Source: Haliea alexandrii (lineage in GTDB: Bacteria; Pseudomonadota; Gammaproteobacteria; Pseudomonadales; Halieaceae). Taken from it: DNA of 64,000 nucleotides. The stretch covers positions 1-64,000 of the forward strand of contig NZ_RFLW01000004.1 of NCBI RefSeq assembly GCF_003719295.1. The letters run 5' to 3'. Shown here in pieces: positions 1 to 10,141 of the stretch; position 1 is the first letter of the stretch; every line of letters begins with the position of its first letter. The position numbers and the translations under genes were made by a program. The notes under the pieces were generated by a model. It ran no database searches and was not told where the DNA came from. It worked only from the letters and a program-made list of their open reading frames with translations.

Positions 1-12
1 TGTCTTCGTTTC

Positions 13-27
13 TTTGTTAAATAGCCC
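13..27 (-). promoter_or_regulatory. boxA-like antitermination site in an rRNA leader
   Basis: Read on the minus strand, the leader downstream of the TATAAT box contains GGCTATTTAACAAAG, close to the boxA core CTCTTTAACA that loads the Nus antitermination complex on 16S leaders. It lies roughly 60 bases after the predicted start site, after a GGTTGGGGGCAACC hairpin that could serve as boxB. The 16S gene itself would lie left of position 1 and is not seen. Confidence 0.5.
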
Positions 28-83
28 GGAAGCGCTTTGGCTGCCGTGTTCCCGTTGGTGGTTGCCCCCAACCGAGGATGCGC

Positions 84-144
84 ATTATACGTATCGACGA
101 ATGCCCTGCAAGGGCTTTTGCGAAAATATTTAAAAGTATTTTGG
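84..144 (-). promoter_or_regulatory. rRNA-type promoter with AT-rich upstream element, pointing out of the window
   Basis: On the minus strand TTGCAG (111-106) and a perfect TATAAT (89-84) are separated by 16 bases, followed by GCGC as in many stable-RNA promoters. Upstream, 119-144 is an almost pure A/T tract, which fits an UP element in an otherwise GC-rich genome. Transcription would leave the window leftwards. Together with the boxA-like sequence downstream this suggests an rRNA operon; a tRNA operon is the alternative. Confidence 0.6.
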
Positions 145-199
145 GAGCACGCTGGAACCCGGTGCCACACGCGCCCCGGAGGCAGCATTGAACACCCTA

Positions 200-1057
200 T
201 CAGACCTTGTTTTGACGCGCCTTGCGCCAGCGCTGCAGTTGCATTATCGGTCCAGACGCGGCGTACACGAGAAAAGCGAGCAGGAACATACTCGGTGGGT
301 CCAAGGTGACCAGACTGAACACCAGCACCAGCACAATCATCGCCACGAACGGCACACGACCACGGAAATCAACGCCCTTGAAACTGTAATAGGGGAAATT
401 CGCCATCATCAGCAGGCCCAACACGGTGGTCAGCAGGGCCACCAGCACGGCAACCTCCATGGGCAAGTCTTGCCCGGTCCAGCCCAGGTCGTGACACACC
501 CAGACTGTACTGGCCACAACCGCAGCCGCTGCCGGACTGGCCAGCCCCGTGAAATAGTTCTTGTCCGCCGTGTCGATCTGGGTGTTGAAACGCGCGAGAC
601 GCAACGCCGCGCAGGCAACGTACACGAACGCGGCGCTCCAGCCGAACTTGCCGAGTTCGCCCAACGCCCAACTGAACATGACCAGCGCCGGCGCCACGCC
701 AAACGACACCATATCCGACAGACTGTCGTATTCGGCACCAAATTTGCTCGAGGTATTGGTCATACGCGCGATGCGCCCGTCGAGTCCGTCGAAAATCATG
801 GCGAAGAAAATCGCCATCGCGGCGCTCTCGAAGTCACCTCGCATGGCAGCAACCACCGCGTAAAAACCGGCGAACAGGGCTCCGGTCGTCATCAGGTTGG
901 GTAACAGGTAAATTCCCTTGCGGCGCACGGTACGGCCGTTTTCAGAGACTTCTTCCTCATGCTCGTCAACGATAAGATCCAGCGAAGGTGCCACACCCTG
1001 CAGGCCCGCATCCTGGCCTGCATCCTTCGCCGACTCGTCCTCCACCTTGTCACTCAT
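200..1057 (-). CDS. pssA: CDP-diacylglycerol--serine O-phosphatidyltransferase
   Basis: A 285-residue inner-membrane enzyme that joins serine to CDP-diacylglycerol, giving phosphatidylserine, the precursor of phosphatidylethanolamine. The CDP-alcohol phosphatidyltransferase signature is intact: DGLDGRIAR followed by G, YD and SD with normal spacing (about residues 89-114). Several hydrophobic segments follow. The N-terminal 45 residues are acidic and soluble, and RRKGIYLLPN begins the conserved part. This is the PssA type of Pseudomonas and Bacillus, not the peripheral phospholipase-D-like enzyme of E. coli. It lies 34 bases after ilvY on the same strand. In Pseudomonas pssA also sits beside the ilv genes. 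Confidence 0.93.
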   Translation of the reverse strand: MSDKVEDESAKDAGQDAGLQGVAPSLDLIVDEHEEEVSENGRTVRRKGIYLLPNLMTTGALFAGFYAVVAAMRGDFESAAMAIFFAMIFDGLDGRIARMTNTSSKFGAEYDSLSDMVSFGVAPALVMFSWALGELGKFGWSAAFVYVACAALRLARFNTQIDTADKNYFTGLASPAAAAVVASTVWVCHDLGWTGQDLPMEVAVLVALLTTVLGLLMMANFPYYSFKGVDFRGRVPFVAMIVLVLVFSLVTLDPPSMFLLAFLVYAASGPIMQLQRWRKARQNKV

Positions 1058-1091
1058 GGCATTACCTGTTTAACAATGTGCCGCGAGTATA

Positions 1092-2000
1092 TCAAAGCGC
1101 GGCCTCGTAGGTCTGCCGGGCCACATCCCACAGCGAGCGAACCCTGGGGTCGGCAAGCCGGCTGTTCAGGCTGCACAGACCGATGTCCAGTGGCGGCAGC
1201 GGTTCCCACACCGGCACCGCCGTCACCCGTGATGCCATACCACTGGCCTGGATCACCAGCTCAGGCGCGATACCCACGCCCAAACCCAGGCCCACCATCG
1301 CCACAATGGCCTCGTGCCCCGCCACTTGGGCATAGATGCGCGGTCGACTGCCACGCCGCTCCAGCCAGGCGTCCAGCATATCCTTGGTGACGCCGCGCTC
1401 GGGGACAATAAATGGGATATTCGACCAGTCAAAATCCGCGGCAGACATATCGCTGGCCAGCAGCATGCGCCGCACGGCGCAATCCGCCGCGGGCATGCAG
1501 ACCACCATAGGGGATTGTAACAGTGACAGGAAGGCCAGGCGCGGCGGCAGATACCCCGGACGACCGCTGACGGCAACATCCTCCTGGCCGGTCAGCACGC
1601 GCTCAACACCGTCGGCCTGGTCCCCGGTGTGCAGCATGAGTTCCACCCCTGGTTGACGCTGACGAAAGGCCTCAAGAATGGGGGCGAGAATGCTGTAACT
1701 GGCTGTGACCGAGCAGTAGAGGTTCACTTCCCCCGCAAGCTGCTGATCCCCTCGCATCTGCCGCCGCAGGCTTTGCCAGTCCGACACGCTGCGTTGCGCG
1801 TAGTCACGCAGCGTGCGCCCCGCCGGGGTGAGCTGCATGTTGCGCTGATCACGCTCCAGCACACGCTGACCAAGCTCATCCTCCAGGCGCTGCACAGTAC
1901 GACTGACAGCGCTCACGCTCATGTGCAGCCGCTCAGCACTGCGGCTGAAGTTGAGACTGTCGGCGACCGACAGGAAAACCTGTAGCGCTTTAGTATCCAT
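1092..2000 (-). CDS. ilvY: LysR-family activator of ilvC, IlvY
   Basis: A 302-residue LysR-type regulator transcribed divergently from ilvC. The N-terminal winged helix is clear (MDTKALQVFLSVADSLNFSR, then SVSAVSRTVQRLEDELGQ), followed by the substrate-binding effector domain. The ATG at 2000 is preferred because MDTK is the usual first residue block of IlvY; an in-frame upstream start at 2039 would add 13 residues and run into the operator. In enterics IlvY binds acetolactate or acetohydroxybutyrate and switches ilvC on. The divergent pairing and the inverted repeats in the gap support the same role here. Confidence 0.9.
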   Translation of the reverse strand: MDTKALQVFLSVADSLNFSRSAERLHMSVSAVSRTVQRLEDELGQRVLERDQRNMQLTPAGRTLRDYAQRSVSDWQSLRRQMRGDQQLAGEVNLYCSVTASYSILAPILEAFRQRQPGVELMLHTGDQADGVERVLTGQEDVAVSGRPGYLPPRLAFLSLLQSPMVVCMPAADCAVRRMLLASDMSAADFDWSNIPFIVPERGVTKDMLDAWLERRGSRPRIYAQVAGHEAIVAMVGLGLGVGIAPELVIQASGMASRVTAVPVWEPLPPLDIGLCSLNSRLADPRVRSLWDVARQTYEAAL

Positions 2001-2009
2001 GGACTTATT

Positions 2010-2024
2010 TTGCGATATTCGCAA
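2010..2024. promoter_or_regulatory. IlvY operator, site 1 (predicted)
   Basis: TTGCGATATTCGCAA is a perfect inverted repeat (TTGCGA, three bases, TCGCAA), ten bases upstream of the ilvY start codon. It has the T-N11-A dyad shape of LysR-family sites and would let IlvY repress its own gene. Confidence 0.6.
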
Positions 2025-2047
2025 AACAGTTTCAACCATATAGCTTT

Positions 2048-2063
2048 TTGCGCAAAATTCGCA
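2048..2063. promoter_or_regulatory. IlvY operator, site 2 (predicted)
   Basis: A second copy of the half-sites, TTGCG then six bases then TCGCA, centred about 38 bases from site 1. It overlaps the -35 region of the predicted ilvC promoter, as expected for the activation site of a tandem-operator LysR system. Confidence 0.5.
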
Positions 2064-2075
2064 TTGCCGTATGAT
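2048..2075 (+). promoter_or_regulatory. ilvC promoter (predicted)
   Basis: TATGAT at 2070-2075 is a good -10 box. The best -35 at 16 bases (TTGCGC, 2048-2053) matches only half the consensus and lies inside operator 2, the pattern of an activator-dependent promoter. Transcription would start near 2082, which rules out the in-frame ATG codons at 2071 and 2074 as ilvC starts. Confidence 0.5.
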
Positions 2076-2106
2076 GCACGTAAATCACTCAAATCAGGGC
2101 CATACC

Positions 2107-3579
2107 ATGGGACAGAACTACTTCAACACACTGCCGCTGCGCCTGCAGCTGCACCAACTCGGCAAATGCCGTTTCATGAACGCGGCAGAGTTTGCTGATG
2201 GCGTGGACAAACTGCGCGGCAAAAAACTGGTCATCATCGGCTGCGGCGCACAGGGCCTCAACCAGGGCCTCAACCTGCGCGACAGTGGGCTGGATGTCTC
2301 TTACACCCTGCGCGACAGCGCCATCACCGAAAAGCGCCAGTCCTGGAAGAACGCCACCGATAACGGCTTCACCGTGGGCACCTATCAAGAGCTCATCCCC
2401 GAGGCAGACCTGGTCTTGAACCTTACCCCCGACAAGCAGCACAGCGCTGTGGTTGCCGAAGTCATGCCGCTAATGAAGCAGGACGCCTGCCTGGCCTATT
2501 CACACGGGTTCAACATCGTTGAAGAAGGCATGAAGATTCGCGAAGACCTCACAGTCATTATGGTCGCCCCCAAGTGCCCCGGCACCGAGGTTCGCGAGGA
2601 ATACAAGCGCGGCTTCGGCGTACCCACCCTGATTGCGGTACACACCGAAAACGACCCGCGCGGCGAAGGCCTGGAGTTGGCGAAAGCCTACGCCGCCGGC
2701 ACCGGCGGGCACCGCGCCGGCGTCCTGGAATCTTCGTTCATCGCGGAAGTGAAGTCAGACCTGATGGGTGAACAAACCATCCTCTGCGGCATGTTGCAGA
2801 CCGGGTCCATTCTTTGTTTCGACAAGATGATCGAAAAAGGCATCGAGCCCGGCTACGCTTCCAAGCTGATCCAGTACGGCTGGGAGACGGTGACCGAAGG
2901 CCTCAAGCACGGCGGCATCACCAACATGATGGATCGCCTGTCAAACCCCGCCAAACTGCGCGCCTTCTATCTGGCCGAAGAGCTCAAGGACATCATGCGT
3001 CCGCTGTATGAAAAGCACCAAGACGACATCATGACAGGGCACTTCTCGCGTACGATGATGGAAGACTGGGCCAACGATGACGCCAACCTGCTTAAGTGGC
3101 GTGCAGCCACGGCGGAAACGGCGTTTGAGAACACGCCCAACACCAGCGCGGAAATCAGCGAGCAGGCCTTCTACGACAATGGCATCCTGATGATCGCCAT
3201 GGTCAAGGCGGGGGTTGAGCTGGCGTTTGAAACCATGGTCGCGGCCGGCATCATCGACGAGTCTGCCTACTATGAGTCACTGCATGAAACGCCGCTGATC
3301 GCCAACACGATTGCCCGCAAGAAGCTCTACGAGATGAACGTGGTGATTTCGGATACGGCGGAATACGGCTGCTACCTCTTCGATCACGCCTGCCGCCCGC
3401 TGTTGGCGGATTTTATGGCGAATATCGACACTGACGTTATCGGCAAGACGATCGCGGGCGACAACACGGTCGACAACCGGGAACTGATTGCGGTCAACGA
3501 GAAGATCCGGGCGCACCCGGTGGAAATCGTGGGCAAGAAGCTGCGTGGCTACATGACGTCGATGAAGCGTATCGTCTGA
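2107..3579 (+). CDS. ilvC: Ketol-acid reductoisomerase, class II (long form)
   Basis: A 490-residue enzyme that isomerises and reduces acetolactate or acetohydroxybutyrate with NADPH and Mg2+, the second common step of isoleucine and valine synthesis. Length and sequence match the E. coli-type class II enzyme (491 residues), not the roughly 340-residue class I form of Pseudomonas. The start [14 protein letters not shown] mirrors the enterobacterial N-terminus and has AGGG seven bases upstream. The Rossmann motif [10 protein letters not shown] and the NADPH loop (YTLR, then EKRQSW) are present. The gene is divergent from ilvY, convergent with ilvN, and followed by a strong terminator. Confidence 0.96.
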   Translation: MGQNYFNTLPLRLQLHQLGKCRFMNAAEFADGVDKLRGKKLVIIGCGAQGLNQGLNLRDSGLDVSYTLRDSAITEKRQSWKNATDNGFTVGTYQELIPEADLVLNLTPDKQHSAVVAEVMPLMKQDACLAYSHGFNIVEEGMKIREDLTVIMVAPKCPGTEVREEYKRGFGVPTLIAVHTENDPRGEGLELAKAYAAGTGGHRAGVLESSFIAEVKSDLMGEQTILCGMLQTGSILCFDKMIEKGIEPGYASKLIQYGWETVTEGLKHGGITNMMDRLSNPAKLRAFYLAEELKDIMRPLYEKHQDDIMTGHFSRTMMEDWANDDANLLKWRAATAETAFENTPNTSAEISEQAFYDNGILMIAMVKAGVELAFETMVAAGIIDESAYYESLHETPLIANTIARKKLYEMNVVISDTAEYGCYLFDHACRPLLADFMANIDTDVIGKTIAGDNTVDNRELIAVNEKIRAHPVEIVGKKLRGYMTSMKRIV

Positions 3580-3606
3580 GGGTTTCAGGCGCTGGCACAT
3601 GTGTGG

Positions 3607-3628
3607 GGGCCCTTCGGGGCCCTTTTTT
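3607..3628 (+). terminator. Rho-independent terminator of ilvC
   Basis: GGGCCC-TTCG-GGGCCC followed by six T. A six-pair GC stem capped by the very stable UUCG tetraloop, 28 bases after the ilvC stop. Confidence 0.9.
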
Positions 3629-3724
3629 GTGGTGATGGTAGTTCGGGGCAGGCTCGGGCCGTAGCTGGTTTTGGTTCGTGCCGGGATCGGGGGAGTGGCG
3701 GACGCTGGCACCCGCGGGGCTTGC

Positions 3725-3790
3725 CGGGAATGTCGACGGCCATGGATGGCCGTCTACAAGCGCACATGGATGTGCTCGTAGCGGTTCCCG
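3725..3790. repeat. Y-shaped palindromic intergenic element (REP/MITE-like)
   Basis: An outer stem CGGGAA (3725-3730) / TTCCCG (3785-3790) encloses two hairpins: GACGGCCAT-GG-ATGGCCGTC (3735-3754) and GCACAT-GG-ATGTGC (3762-3775). Both hairpins share the core CATGGATG. It lies in the 205-base gap between the convergent ilvC and ilvN genes. The symmetry resembles dispersed palindromic elements of Pseudomonas and marine gammaproteobacteria. I see only this copy in the window, so repeat status is inferred from shape. Confidence 0.55.
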
Positions 3791-3833
3791 CCCGGCCCTT
3801 GCGGCCCTCGCGTTCGCCACCCAACCCAGCACC

Positions 3834-4325
3834 CTAGAGCCTGAGCACTTTCTCCCCACGAGAGATCCCCGCCACCCCCGAGCGCACAACCTCGAGAATG
3901 TCCGCCTCGGCCATCGCCGCCACGAAAGAATCGAGCTTCTCCCCCGTCCCGGTGAGCTGGATGGTGTAGGTATTGGGCCCCACATCCACAATCTGGCCAC
4001 GGAAAATATCCGTCGTGCGCTTGATCTCATCGCGCATGGTACCGCTCGCACGCACCTTGATCAGCATCAGGTCGCGTTCGATGTGCGCGCCTTCAGAGAG
4101 ATCGACCAGCTTGACCACATCCACCAGCTTGTTCAATTGCTTGGTGATCTGCTCCATGGTTTTGTCATCACCCGTGGTGGTCAACGTCAGGCGAGACAGG
4201 GTGAGATCTTCCGTCGGTGCCACGTTCAGCGTTTCGATGTTGTAGCCACGCTGGGAAAACAGGCCGATTACCCGTGACAGCGCACCCGGCTCGTTTTCCA
4301 GCAGGATGGAAATAATGCGTCGCAT
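3834..4325 (-). CDS. ilvN: Acetolactate synthase small (regulatory) subunit
   Basis: A 163-residue regulatory subunit that gives the catalytic subunit valine-feedback inhibition. The N-terminal ACT domain starts at once (MRRIISILLENEPGALSRVI), followed by the IlvH/IlvN C-terminal ACT-like domain. Length matches E. coli IlvH (163). It begins one base after the stop codon of the large-subunit gene, so the two are co-translated. The symbol ilvH would fit equally well. Confidence 0.94.
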   Translation of the reverse strand: MRRIISILLENEPGALSRVIGLFSQRGYNIETLNVAPTEDLTLSRLTLTTTGDDKTMEQITKQLNKLVDVVKLVDLSEGAHIERDLMLIKVRASGTMRDEIKRTTDIFRGQIVDVGPNTYTIQLTGTGEKLDSFVAAMAEADILEVVRSGVAGISRGEKVLRL

Positions 4326-4326
4326 G

Positions 4327-6072
4327 TCAGGTCCTCTCGTTTTTGCTGAGCCACATATCCTTCATGGCGCCGTTGGGGGCGACATGCATGGGATAAACGT
4401 GCTCCATGGGGTCGATAAAGATATCGAGGAATACCAGCCGGTCTTTCATGGCAAAGGCTTCCTCCATGCGCTGATCCAGCTCCTCCAGGCGGGTCACCTG
4501 AATGCCCACGTGGCCGTAGGACTCGACCAGCTTGATGAAGTCGGGCAGGGAGTCCTCGTAGGTACTCATGGCATAGCGCCCTTCGTACTGCATATCCTGC
4601 CATTGCTTGACCATGCCCAGGTAGTTGTTGCGCAGGTTGATGATCTTGATCGGTGTGCTGTACTGCTTGCAGGTCGACAGCTCCTGAATGTTCATCTGGA
4701 TACTGCCCTCACCGGTCACACAGGCGACGTCCATATCCGGGAAGGCCAGCTTCACACCCATCGCGGCTGGCAGGCCAAAGCCCATTGTTCCCAAGCCCCC
4801 CGAGTTGATCCAGCGTCGGGGCTTGTCGAACTTGTAGTACTGCGCCGCGAACATCTGGTGCTGGCCAACGTCTGACGTGACATAGGCATCGCCGCCGGTC
4901 ACGCGGTACAGGCTTTCGATGACCTGCTGGGGCATGATGCGGTCGCTTTCACCGTAACGACGCCCGGTCCATAAACCGTGCTTGGCGCGCCACTCCTCAA
5001 TTTGTTGCCACCAGCGCCCGAGCGCACCGGTATCCGGCTGCTGCGCGTCCTTGTCCTGCAGGCTGCCGATAATGTCCAGCAGGTCCTCGAGCACCGACTG
5101 TACGGGGCCCACAATGGGAATGTCCGCCGCCACCGTTTTCGAGATGGAGGTGGGGTCGATATCGATGTGGATAATCTTGGCACCGGGGCAGAAGCGCGAA
5201 ACGGTGTTGGTCACGCGGTCGTCGAAGCGTGCGCCCACCGCGAGAATAACGTCGCTGTGGTGCATGGCCATGTTGGCTTCATAAAACCCGTGCATGCCCA
5301 GCATGCCGAGAAACTGGCGGTCGGTTGCGGGGTATGCGCCCAAACCCATCAAGGTATTGGTCACCGGATAATTCAGTGTCCGCGCCAGCGTGGTCAGCAG
5401 CTCACTGCTTTCGCCCAGAATCACCCCACCGCCCGCGTAGATCACGGGGCGTTTGGCGCTCAGCAACAATTTGGCTGCTTTGCGGATCTGCCCGGTGTGA
5501 CCGCGCTGAGCGGGCGCGTAGGAGCGCAACTTCACGTTATCGGGGTAGTGATATTCGAATTTGGCGTCGGGCCGGGTGCAATCCTTCGGAATATCGATCA
5601 CCACAGGGCCGGGGCGGCCAGTGGTAGCGATGTGAAAGGCTTTCTTGATGGTCGCCGGGATGTCCTCGGCATGGCGCACCATGAAGCTGTGCTTCACAAT
5701 CGGGCGCGAGATGCCCACCATATCGGTTTCCTGAAAGGCGTCTTCGCCAATCAAGTGCGTGGCAACCTGCCCCGACAGTACGACCATGGGAATGGAGTCC
5801 ATGTAGGCCGTGGCGATGCCGGTTATCGCGTTGGTCGCGCCCGGCCCCGAGGTCACCAGTACCACCCCCGGCTTGCCGGTAGCGCGCGCATAGCCATCGG
5901 CGGCGTGCGTGGCGGCTTGCTCGTGGCGCACCAATACATGAGGCACTTTACAGGTTTTGAACAGGGCGTCGTAAATGTGCAGGACCGCACCGCCCGGATA
6001 GCCGAATATGTACTCTACGCCTTCATCTTCAAGCGCTTTGGCGATCATCTCACCGCCAGATAACAGCTCCAC
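4327..6072 (-). CDS. ilvI: Acetolactate synthase large (catalytic) subunit
   Basis: A 581-residue thiamine-diphosphate enzyme that condenses two pyruvates, or pyruvate plus 2-oxobutyrate, at the head of branched-chain amino acid synthesis. The GTG at 6072 is chosen because GGGAGAG lies about six bases upstream and the protein then begins VELLSGGEM, as E. coli IlvI does; an ATG at 6189 would add 39 unconserved residues. The catalytic Glu is in [16 protein letters not shown], and the diphosphate/Mg site is [14 protein letters not shown] with NNYLGMV. It is transcribed with ilvN from a promoter about 370 bases upstream. Confidence 0.95.
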   Translation of the reverse strand: MELLSGGEMIAKALEDEGVEYIFGYPGGAVLHIYDALFKTCKVPHVLVRHEQAATHAADGYARATGKPGVVLVTSGPGATNAITGIATAYMDSIPMVVLSGQVATHLIGEDAFQETDMVGISRPIVKHSFMVRHAEDIPATIKKAFHIATTGRPGPVVIDIPKDCTRPDAKFEYHYPDNVKLRSYAPAQRGHTGQIRKAAKLLLSAKRPVIYAGGGVILGESSELLTTLARTLNYPVTNTLMGLGAYPATDRQFLGMLGMHGFYEANMAMHHSDVILAVGARFDDRVTNTVSRFCPGAKIIHIDIDPTSISKTVAADIPIVGPVQSVLEDLLDIIGSLQDKDAQQPDTGALGRWWQQIEEWRAKHGLWTGRRYGESDRIMPQQVIESLYRVTGGDAYVTSDVGQHQMFAAQYYKFDKPRRWINSGGLGTMGFGLPAAMGVKLAFPDMDVACVTGEGSIQMNIQELSTCKQYSTPIKIINLRNNYLGMVKQWQDMQYEGRYAMSTYEDSLPDFIKLVESYGHVGIQVTRLEELDQRMEEAFAMKDRLVFLDIFIDPMEHVYPMHVAPNGAMKDMWLSKNERT

Positions 6073-6348
6073 AATGTCTCTCCCACTAACGTAAACGCCC
6101 GGCGCGTAACCCTCGCCGAAGCAGTTCAAGTTGTTGTGTGGACGTTGCGGAGCCAAGCACCTGACCCGGTGCCTGACTGGCGACGCCACCCCCTGGGCGC
6201 GACACAGTGCTCGAGACCCGCCACCGGCATGAACCGGGAGCTCCGCGGAGGAAATCGATCACGAACACCCGTGTATCGGTCGCCCTGCGAGGTAGCGCAG
6301 TGTCTGGCCCTCAACCCCCGCCAGTAGGGCGCAGGTTGATTACGGGAC

Positions 6349-6426
6349 TCATGAACAGCCGCTGTGAATAATGACAACACAGCGGTGGACCAGTGGCCGG
6401 GGGTACCCGGAATTAGTCGTTACCAC
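6349..6426 (-). CDS. Possible ilvI leader peptide (attenuation)
   Basis: A 25-codon reading frame (GTG start, TGA stop) just after the predicted ilvI start site. Codons 12-13 are Leu-Val and codons 17-20 are Val-Val-Ile-Ile, the end products of the pathway. The four control codons lie almost exactly in the loop of the hairpin at 6359-6385. Weak points: no clear ribosome binding site, only about nine bases between the predicted transcription start and the GTG, and no U-tract terminator downstream. It could be chance. Confidence 0.35.
   Translation of the reverse strand: MVTTNSGYPRPLVHRCVVIIHSGCS
6359..6385 (-). promoter_or_regulatory. Leader hairpin upstream of ilvI
   Basis: A perfect eight-pair stem, CCGCTGTG / CACAGCGG, with an 11-base loop that encodes the Val-Val-Ile-Ile codons of the possible leader peptide. 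A second hairpin lies at 6154-6175. The remaining leader (6073-6348) shows no other gene. Confidence 0.45.
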
Positions 6427-6441
6427 TCAAGAGACCGGCCT

Positions 6442-6470
6442 ATTGTTGGTGCGACGGCAGGGCTTGTCAA
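6442..6470 (-). promoter_or_regulatory. ilvI-ilvN promoter (predicted)
   Basis: On the minus strand a perfect TTGACA (6470-6465) and AACAAT (6447-6442) are 17 bases apart. It is the best sigma-70 match in the 500-base gap between ilvI and the gene at 6578, and would give a leader of about 360 bases. I see no obvious promoter for the rightward gene in 6471-6577. Confidence 0.6.
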
Positions 6471-6577
6471 CGTGAAAAGTCGCCAGTTGGCAGCATTTGC
6501 CTGACCGGGCGCATTGCGCCACCGCGCGGGCTGGGGTACTTTAACGACAAACGCCTTCCAAGACAGGGACGACGCGT

Positions 6578-7036
6578 GTGAAAGCAACACTCCGCAAGGG
6601 TCTCGGCAGCGCCCTGATAATGCTGTTGGCCACGGCCAGCCTGCAGTTGGCCGCCGCAGACACCCACTACCGCTGGCAGGACGGCCGCGGAAACCCGGTA
6701 TACAGCGATCGTCCGCCGCCGAAGGGCACGGAATACGAAGTGATTTCCTCGCGCTCCGGGCTCAAGCGCGTGGTGAGTGCCGACGAGGGCGCCGTGCCGC
6801 CAGAGGTCGTTCCCCGCCCCGGCAACCAGTTTGACCAGATTGACGAAGCCGACATGGCCCGGAGCAAGAAAAACCCCGAGTTCTGCCAGACCGCGCGCAA
6901 CAACCTCGCCACGCTGAACAAACCAGGGCGCATTCGCCTGCGCAACGATCAGGGGGAATTGCGCTACCTCGATGAGGAACAGGTGGCCGCAGAGCGCGCC
7001 AAGGCAGAAGAAGCCATCCGGCAATTCTGCGACTGA
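6578..7036 (+). CDS. DUF4124 domain periplasmic protein
   Basis: A 152-residue exported protein of unknown function. It has a signal peptide (KATLRKGLGSALIMLLATA..., cleavage after LAAA) and a short DUF4124 domain at about residues 30-55: YRWQDGRGNPVYSDRPPP, the typical Tyr-Arg-Trp...Tyr-Ser-Asp-Arg-Pro pattern. The C-terminal part is charged and helical with two cysteines (CQ and the terminal FCD). The start is GTG with AGGGA eight bases upstream. The next reading frame begins around its stop codon, so the two may be coupled. Confidence 0.75.
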   Translation: MKATLRKGLGSALIMLLATASLQLAAADTHYRWQDGRGNPVYSDRPPPKGTEYEVISSRSGLKRVVSADEGAVPPEVVPRPGNQFDQIDEADMARSKKNPEFCQTARNNLATLNKPGRIRLRNDQGELRYLDEEQVAAERAKAEEAIRQFCD

Positions 7037-7149
7037 CCAGGCGCAGGTTTAAAATCACCGCGGTCATCCTGGCGTCGACGCTCGTCAGTTTTCTGCTGCT
7101 GACCTATGCCATTGACCCCCTGCTCTCCAGCAGCCGACGCAGTGACGCC

Positions 7150-7443
7150 ATGAACAGCCTGCTGCGCGCACACCTCCTGCAGCAACGCTGGCATGCAGCC
7201 CACGGTCGCTTCGGCAGCGTTGCGGACATCTGGTTGCACCCCGATGGACGCTCGCTGGCGGGCCACTATGTGCTGCGCAATATCCCGGAAGTGCTACCGG
7301 AGGGCCCGGATACACACAACTATGCCATGCAGGCCGTGCCACAAGGTCGCCAGGTGGGCGACGCCTGTGGAACATTCGCGATTACCCAAGAGGGTGTCCT
7401 GGTCGATCCCCCCTGGGCGGGGGCGGATTGCTGGTCACGCTGA
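7150..7443 (+). CDS. Degenerate PilE-like pilin protein, start uncertain
   Basis: From ATG 7150 this gives 97 residues; the same frame stays open upstream to about 7033 and encodes RRRFKITAVILAST and a hydrophobic stretch ending LLLTYAIDPLL, which looks like a pilin N-terminal helix. No ATG, GTG or TTG precedes that helix, only CTG (7033) and ATT/ATC. The C-terminal half matches the minor pilin PilE pattern: NYAMQAVPQGRQ, GDACGTF, then DCW at the end; compare the PilE at 17649. The prepilin peptidase site (Gly-1, Glu5) is absent. It may be a decayed pilin, or a membrane pilin-like protein with a rare start codon. Convergent with clpB. Confidence 0.55.
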   Translation: MNSLLRAHLLQQRWHAAHGRFGSVADIWLHPDGRSLAGHYVLRNIPEVLPEGPDTHNYAMQAVPQGRQVGDACGTFAITQEGVLVDPPWAGADCWSR

Positions 7444-7468
7444 CGCGGCCCAGACCCTGGCGCTGCGG

Positions 7469-10045
<2,577 letters not shown>

Positions 10046-10105
10046 TACTCAGTATCTCCTTGCTTGCCAACTTTGGGCGCTGGCCATGCATCAATCCATG
10101 AGCAA

Positions 10106-10134
10106 TAGATGGGGTGAAAAAACCCTGTTTCAAG
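10106..10134 (-). promoter_or_regulatory. Sigma-32 heat-shock promoter of clpB
   Basis: On the minus strand CTTGAA (10134-10129), a 14-base spacer and CCCCATCTA (10114-10106). Both boxes match the RpoH consensus (CTTGAA ... CCCCATNTA) without mismatch. It lies in the gap between pgeF and clpB. Confidence 0.85.
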
Positions 10135-10141
10135 TGTGGGA

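Noticed and set aside
4978-6063. A 361-codon open frame opposite ilvI
   Set aside because: Antisense to the strongly conserved catalytic subunit.
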